Shown: in pieces, positions 55,290 through 64,000 of the stretch | Numbering within the stretch: position 1 is the first letter of the stretch | How the letters are laid out: each line of letters begins with the position of its first letter | From: Asticcacaulis machinosus | Lineage (GTDB): Bacteria; Pseudomonadota; Alphaproteobacteria; Caulobacterales; Caulobacteraceae | Reading direction: 5' to 3' | Assembly: GCF_028550435.1 (NCBI RefSeq) | Contig: NZ_JAQQKV010000003.1 | Location: forward strand, 310,001-374,000 | Length of the DNA: 64,000 nucleotides | Notes under the pieces: model-generated | Database searches by the model: none | What the model saw: the letters and a program-made list of their open reading frames with translations, nothing else | Told to the model about the DNA's origin: nothing | Made by a program: the position numbers and the translations under genes

Positions 55290-58200
55290 GTGTATCCAGT
55301 GAACTCTCATGCCAGCCTTGCTTGGAGAGCGGCGCTTTTAAGTGCTACGATTATGGGCGGATTGCCTGTGATGGCCAGTGCGCAGGAAGCTGCGCCGGCG
55401 GACGAAGACATTAATACGGTCGTCGTCACCGGCATCAAGAAAAGCTATATCGACGCTGTGCGCGCCAAGCGCGCTAATATCGAAGTTACCGACGGGATTT
55501 CGTCGGATGGTCTGGGCCGTTTCCCAGACCTTAACGTCGGTGAGGCCTTGCAGCGTGTGCCAGGCGTCCAGATCAACCGTGAAGCCGAAGGCCGTAACGC
55601 CACGATCAACGTCCGCGGTATGCCTGGCTCCTATGCCCAGACGACCATTAATGGTGTGGCGTTCGCCGCACCGCCGTCTCTGGCGAATGATCAGGGCTCG
55701 CCCTTGGGTGCCTTCAACTCCGACATCTTTTCGGCGTTTGTCATCCAGAAGTCTCCGATGGCCAATGCGCCGTCCGGCGGCCTGAGTGGTAACGTTGACA
55801 TGCAGATTGCGCCGGCTCTGTCCCGTAAGGACGGTGGCATGATCAAGGGAGCTTATGAATATAATGAGCTGGGTGGCACTGTGGCGCCTGCGTTCACCTT
55901 GGGTTACAATAAGCATCTGAGTGAAAATCTGGCCGTGTTTGGTACGGTGGCCTACCGGAAAGAAAATTTCCGCCGCGATACCCTGCGCTTTAACGGTTAC
56001 AGCCGTCTGACCCCGGCCTTGACGGGCCTGACCAATGCCCAGTTTGCGGCGACCTATGGGGACTACTATTCGGCCTCGGCCTGCCCGACGTCTGGTTCCT
56101 TCTGTCAGCCTCTGGCGACGGTTCTGGGGACTTCGGCTTTTAACACCAGCACGACCGGTTCAAAAGGCAATACCGGCGTTTATGCGCTGGATGCCATTCG
56201 TCAGTATACCCGTACCAACGAAGGCGACCTGTGGACGGCCTCGGGCGGCATGGAGTGGAAGCCAAACACCAGCACCAAGGTCGGTATTGTCGGGTACTAC
56301 ACCGATCGTGACCTGCCAAAGACGACCCAGCACTTCCTGATCAACGCGGTCTGGGCGGGGGCGGGCACCATGACGCCGTCAGGCACGCCGGTGCAGACTT
56401 CGGATGGCCGCTGGCTTTACGAGACGGTCACCCATAACAACTTCCCGGCCAAGATCTCGACGCGTCAGTATGGTCAGCATCAGAAAGCCGGCGGTATCGT
56501 CGCTAATGCCGAGTGGTCGAGCGAAGAATGGAAAATTGACGGGGTGCTTGCCCTGTCTAAAGGTGAAAACTCATCGATTGAAACTGAGCTGAATCTTCAG
56601 ACCAACTCGGTCAGTGGTGGCGGAAGCAATGGCATCAGCGGGACAATCACGACTGGCTTTGGCGATCTGGATGACTTCAGCTATTCGGTCACGCCGTCGC
56701 CACAGAACAGACTGTTTACGTCTGGCTGGGTCTGGCAGGGTGCGCCCAACAGCATTAATGCCAATGCCTCTGATCCTGCCGGATATCTGCAACCGGGTGG
56801 TGTCTACTACTTCAGCCTGAGTGGTTCAGAATCCCTTGCGGAAGAAACGGTCAATTCGGCGCAGGTCAATGTCGAGCGTTTCGTGGACTTCGGCCCGATC
56901 AAGAGCATCAAGGGCGGCGTTCAACTGCTGCAGAACAAGTTCCAATCCCGCGGCTTCCGCAATATGGGTTACGGTCTTCAGATGCAGAACATCACCGCGG
57001 ACATGGTCTATACCCCGTCCTTCGTCGGTGATTTCATGAATGGCAATGCCGATATCACTACCAACTGGATCACGTTTGATGCGGAGCGCTTCATTAAGGC
57101 GGTCACACCGGTAACGCCTTACACCCCGTCCGGTGGTGGGCTGACGACGGCGGGCTTTAATATCCAGTATGCCGACGGTGCCTTTGCCGACTATAACTAT
57201 AATACCCAGAACGATGTATCTCAGGCCTATATCCAGTTCAAATTCGATACGGATGTTCTGGGCCATCGTGTCCGCGGTAATTTTGGTACACGTTATGAAT
57301 CGACCGACAACACAATCGATTCCTACGATGTCATCACGCCGTTCACCAACTCGGTCGGTTCGCTGTCAAACTTTGAATGGCAGAGCATTGAGAACAGCTA
57401 TGACTACTGGCTGCCGTCCGCCATCTTTGCGGCGGATATTACCGATGACCTGCTGTTACGCGGCGCCTACTATAAGACCTATGTGCGTCCGCAGGCGCGT
57501 CAGTTCTCGCCGGTCACCCGTATAACGCCGTCGCAGACCCTGAATGCCGGCCTGTCGACCCCCTCGATCAGCGTCTATGACACCAGTGTGCGGATCGGTA
57601 ATAACAAGCTCCAGCCGTATCTGGCCGACTCTTACGATCTGTCGCTGGAGTGGTATAATCGCCCGGGTGGTATGGTCTCTCTGGCCTATTTCAAGAAGAT
57701 CATCACCGGCCGTGTCGTGGCGACGTCTGATCCGGCCATTCTGTGTCCGTCGGATGGTTCGACCTGGGGCTTTGGCGCATTGTCATGGGACGGTCAGTAC
57801 TGCACCGCCACAGCTCTGAGCACACCGACACGTATCGTTCACGTCAATGCGTCGGGGGCCTATAACCTTGACAAGGACACGACTGTGGAAGGTGTCGAGT
57901 TCGCTATTCAGCAGAACTTTGACTTCCTGCCGGGCTTCTGGCGTAACTTCGGCGGTAACTTCAACTATGCCTATACGGAATCCAAGAGCCCGGCCATCGC
58001 TCCGTTCCCAGGGATTTCAAAACACGCCGCCAATGCGATCCTGTTCTATGAAACCTCCAAGTACGGTATCCGGGCGGTTTACAACTACCGCACCGATTAC
58101 CCGCTCAATGCCAACGGCACCTACACCGGCGGTGCTCGTTCGGTAAAGGAACGCGGTCAGCTTGATCTGTCGGCGTCTTATAACCTGACCGATGCGGTGA

Positions 58201-58328
58201 CCATCTCTCTGGATGCTTACAACATCACCGACGAGAAGCGTTACGAGTATGAGAACGATGAGCGTTTCGTGCGCTGGATCGATTATGACGGCCGTACAGT
58301 CACCCTGACCGCGCGCGCTGTTTTCTAA
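55290..58328 (+). CDS. TonB-dependent receptor of the mannosidase locus
   Basis: A carbohydrate-type outer-membrane receptor, 1012 residues from GTG 55290 (after AGGAAAGGAA); the frame also opens at ATG 55230, which has no good site. Signal peptide to ASAQ, TonB box region INTVVVTGIKKS, plug (GLGRFPDLNVGEALQRVPGV, ATINVRGMPGSYAQTTINGV) and barrel ending TVTLTARAVF. No STN domain. Divergent from the ROK repressor and followed by GH92 and GH2, so it probably imports mannose- or galactose-containing oligosaccharides. Confidence 0.92.
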   Translation: MYPVNSHASLAWRAALLSATIMGGLPVMASAQEAAPADEDINTVVVTGIKKSYIDAVRAKRANIEVTDGISSDGLGRFPDLNVGEALQRVPGVQINREAEGRNATINVRGMPGSYAQTTINGVAFAAPPSLANDQGSPLGAFNSDIFSAFVIQKSPMANAPSGGLSGNVDMQIAPALSRKDGGMIKGAYEYNELGGTVAPAFTLGYNKHLSENLAVFGTVAYRKENFRRDTLRFNGYSRLTPALTGLTNAQFAATYGDYYSASACPTSGSFCQPLATVLGTSAFNTSTTGSKGNTGVYALDAIRQYTRTNEGDLWTASGGMEWKPNTSTKVGIVGYYTDRDLPKTTQHFLINAVWAGAGTMTPSGTPVQTSDGRWLYETVTHNNFPAKISTRQYGQHQKAGGIVANAEWSSEEWKIDGVLALSKGENSSIETELNLQTNSVSGGGSNGISGTITTGFGDLDDFSYSVTPSPQNRLFTSGWVWQGAPNSINANASDPAGYLQPGGVYYFSLSGSESLAEETVNSAQVNVERFVDFGPIKSIKGGVQLLQNKFQSRGFRNMGYGLQMQNITADMVYTPSFVGDFMNGNADITTNWITFDAERFIKAVTPVTPYTPSGGGLTTAGFNIQYADGAFADYNYNTQNDVSQAYIQFKFDTDVLGHRVRGNFGTRYESTDNTIDSYDVITPFTNSVGSLSNFEWQSIENSYDYWLPSAIFAADITDDLLLRGAYYKTYVRPQARQFSPVTRITPSQTLNAGLSTPSISVYDTSVRIGNNKLQPYLADSYDLSLEWYNRPGGMVSLAYFKKIITGRVVATSDPAILCPSDGSTWGFGALSWDGQYCTATALSTPTRIVHVNASGAYNLDKDTTVEGVEFAIQQNFDFLPGFWRNFGGNFNYAYTESKSPAIAPFPGISKHAANAILFYETSKYGIRAVYNYRTDYPLNANGTYTGGARSVKERGQLDLSASYNLTDAVTISLDAYNITDEKRYEYENDERFVRWIDYDGRTVTLTARAVF

Positions 58329-58344
58329 AAGCTTCCTCCCCCTG

Positions 58345-58380
58345 GGCGGGCCAGTTTCTCCTTTCTGGCCCGCCATTTTT
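58345..58380 (+). terminator. Rho-independent terminator of the TBDR
   Basis: Stem GGCGGGCCAG / CTGGCCCGCC with a 10-base loop, followed by ATTTTT. It separates the receptor from the hydrolase genes, which would then need read-through or a promoter near 58400-58470. Confidence 0.8.
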
Positions 58381-58480
58381 CTTTTTGGAAGTAGGGGGGG
58401 ACGATGTAAATTTTAATGGCGGGCGCTCATGCGTTGCCATATTTTATTTTGCCAAAAAACATAAGCAGGAAGGGACATTC

Positions 58481-64000
<5,520 letters not shown>

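Overview
The window reads as chromosomal DNA of a Caulobacteraceae-type alphaproteobacterium, most like Asticcacaulis or Caulobacter. The reasons are the many TonB-dependent receptors (TBDRs), the secreted glycoside hydrolases, a starch locus that pairs a TBDR with a tryptophan-halogenase-like flavoprotein, alphaproteobacterial core genes (murA, DUF2948, UPF0262, infA, maf, short RNase E/G, yacG, tRNA-Phe) and moderately high G+C. The genus is an inference. No phage, transposase, integrase or CRISPR array was seen.

Layout. (1) 1-21,175 is an accessory block bounded by two tRNA-Thr(GGT) genes lying in a gap-free direct repeat exactly 20,960 bp apart. Inside are a cut-off aldo/keto reductase, an intact aldo/keto reductase with a divergent LysR gene, an alpha/beta-hydrolase remnant, a Tat-exported M20 peptidase, a TBDR with a divergent LysR gene, a secreted lipase, a cystathionine beta-lyase plus polar amino-acid ABC importer operon (metC-aapJQMP), and a GH2-GH115 operon for glucuronic-acid-decorated glycans. 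(2) 21.3-27.2 kb is core: a small protein, murA, DUF2948, UPF0262, a small outer-membrane protein, infA, maf, RNase E/G, yacG and tRNA-Phe. hisD is absent from its usual place. (3) 27.5-39.6 kb holds an OmpA-type porin, tRNA-Ser(CGA), a FecI/FecR/STN-TBDR signalling set followed by a purple-acid-type phosphatase, then an AraC/MFS/SDR group and gene debris. (4) 39.6-53.6 kb is a starch/maltodextrin locus: LacI, GH15 glucoamylase, GH97 alpha-glucosidase, a second LacI, TBDR, tryptophan-halogenase-like flavoprotein and GH13 alpha-amylase. It carries four copies of a TGAATACGTATTCA-like palindrome and three large intergenic inverted repeats. (5) 53.6 kb to the end is a second glycan locus: a ROK repressor divergent from a TBDR, then a GH92 alpha-mannosidase and a LacZ-type GH2 that runs off the window.

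How it works together: outer-membrane TBDRs take up oligosaccharides, periplasmic hydrolases cut them, and LacI, ROK, LysR or ECF-sigma regulators switch each module. Candidate operators differ between modules: TGAATACGTATTCA for starch, ATTGGCnTTACCA near the ROK gene, and a TGACACCGGT-type palindrome before GH2-GH115.
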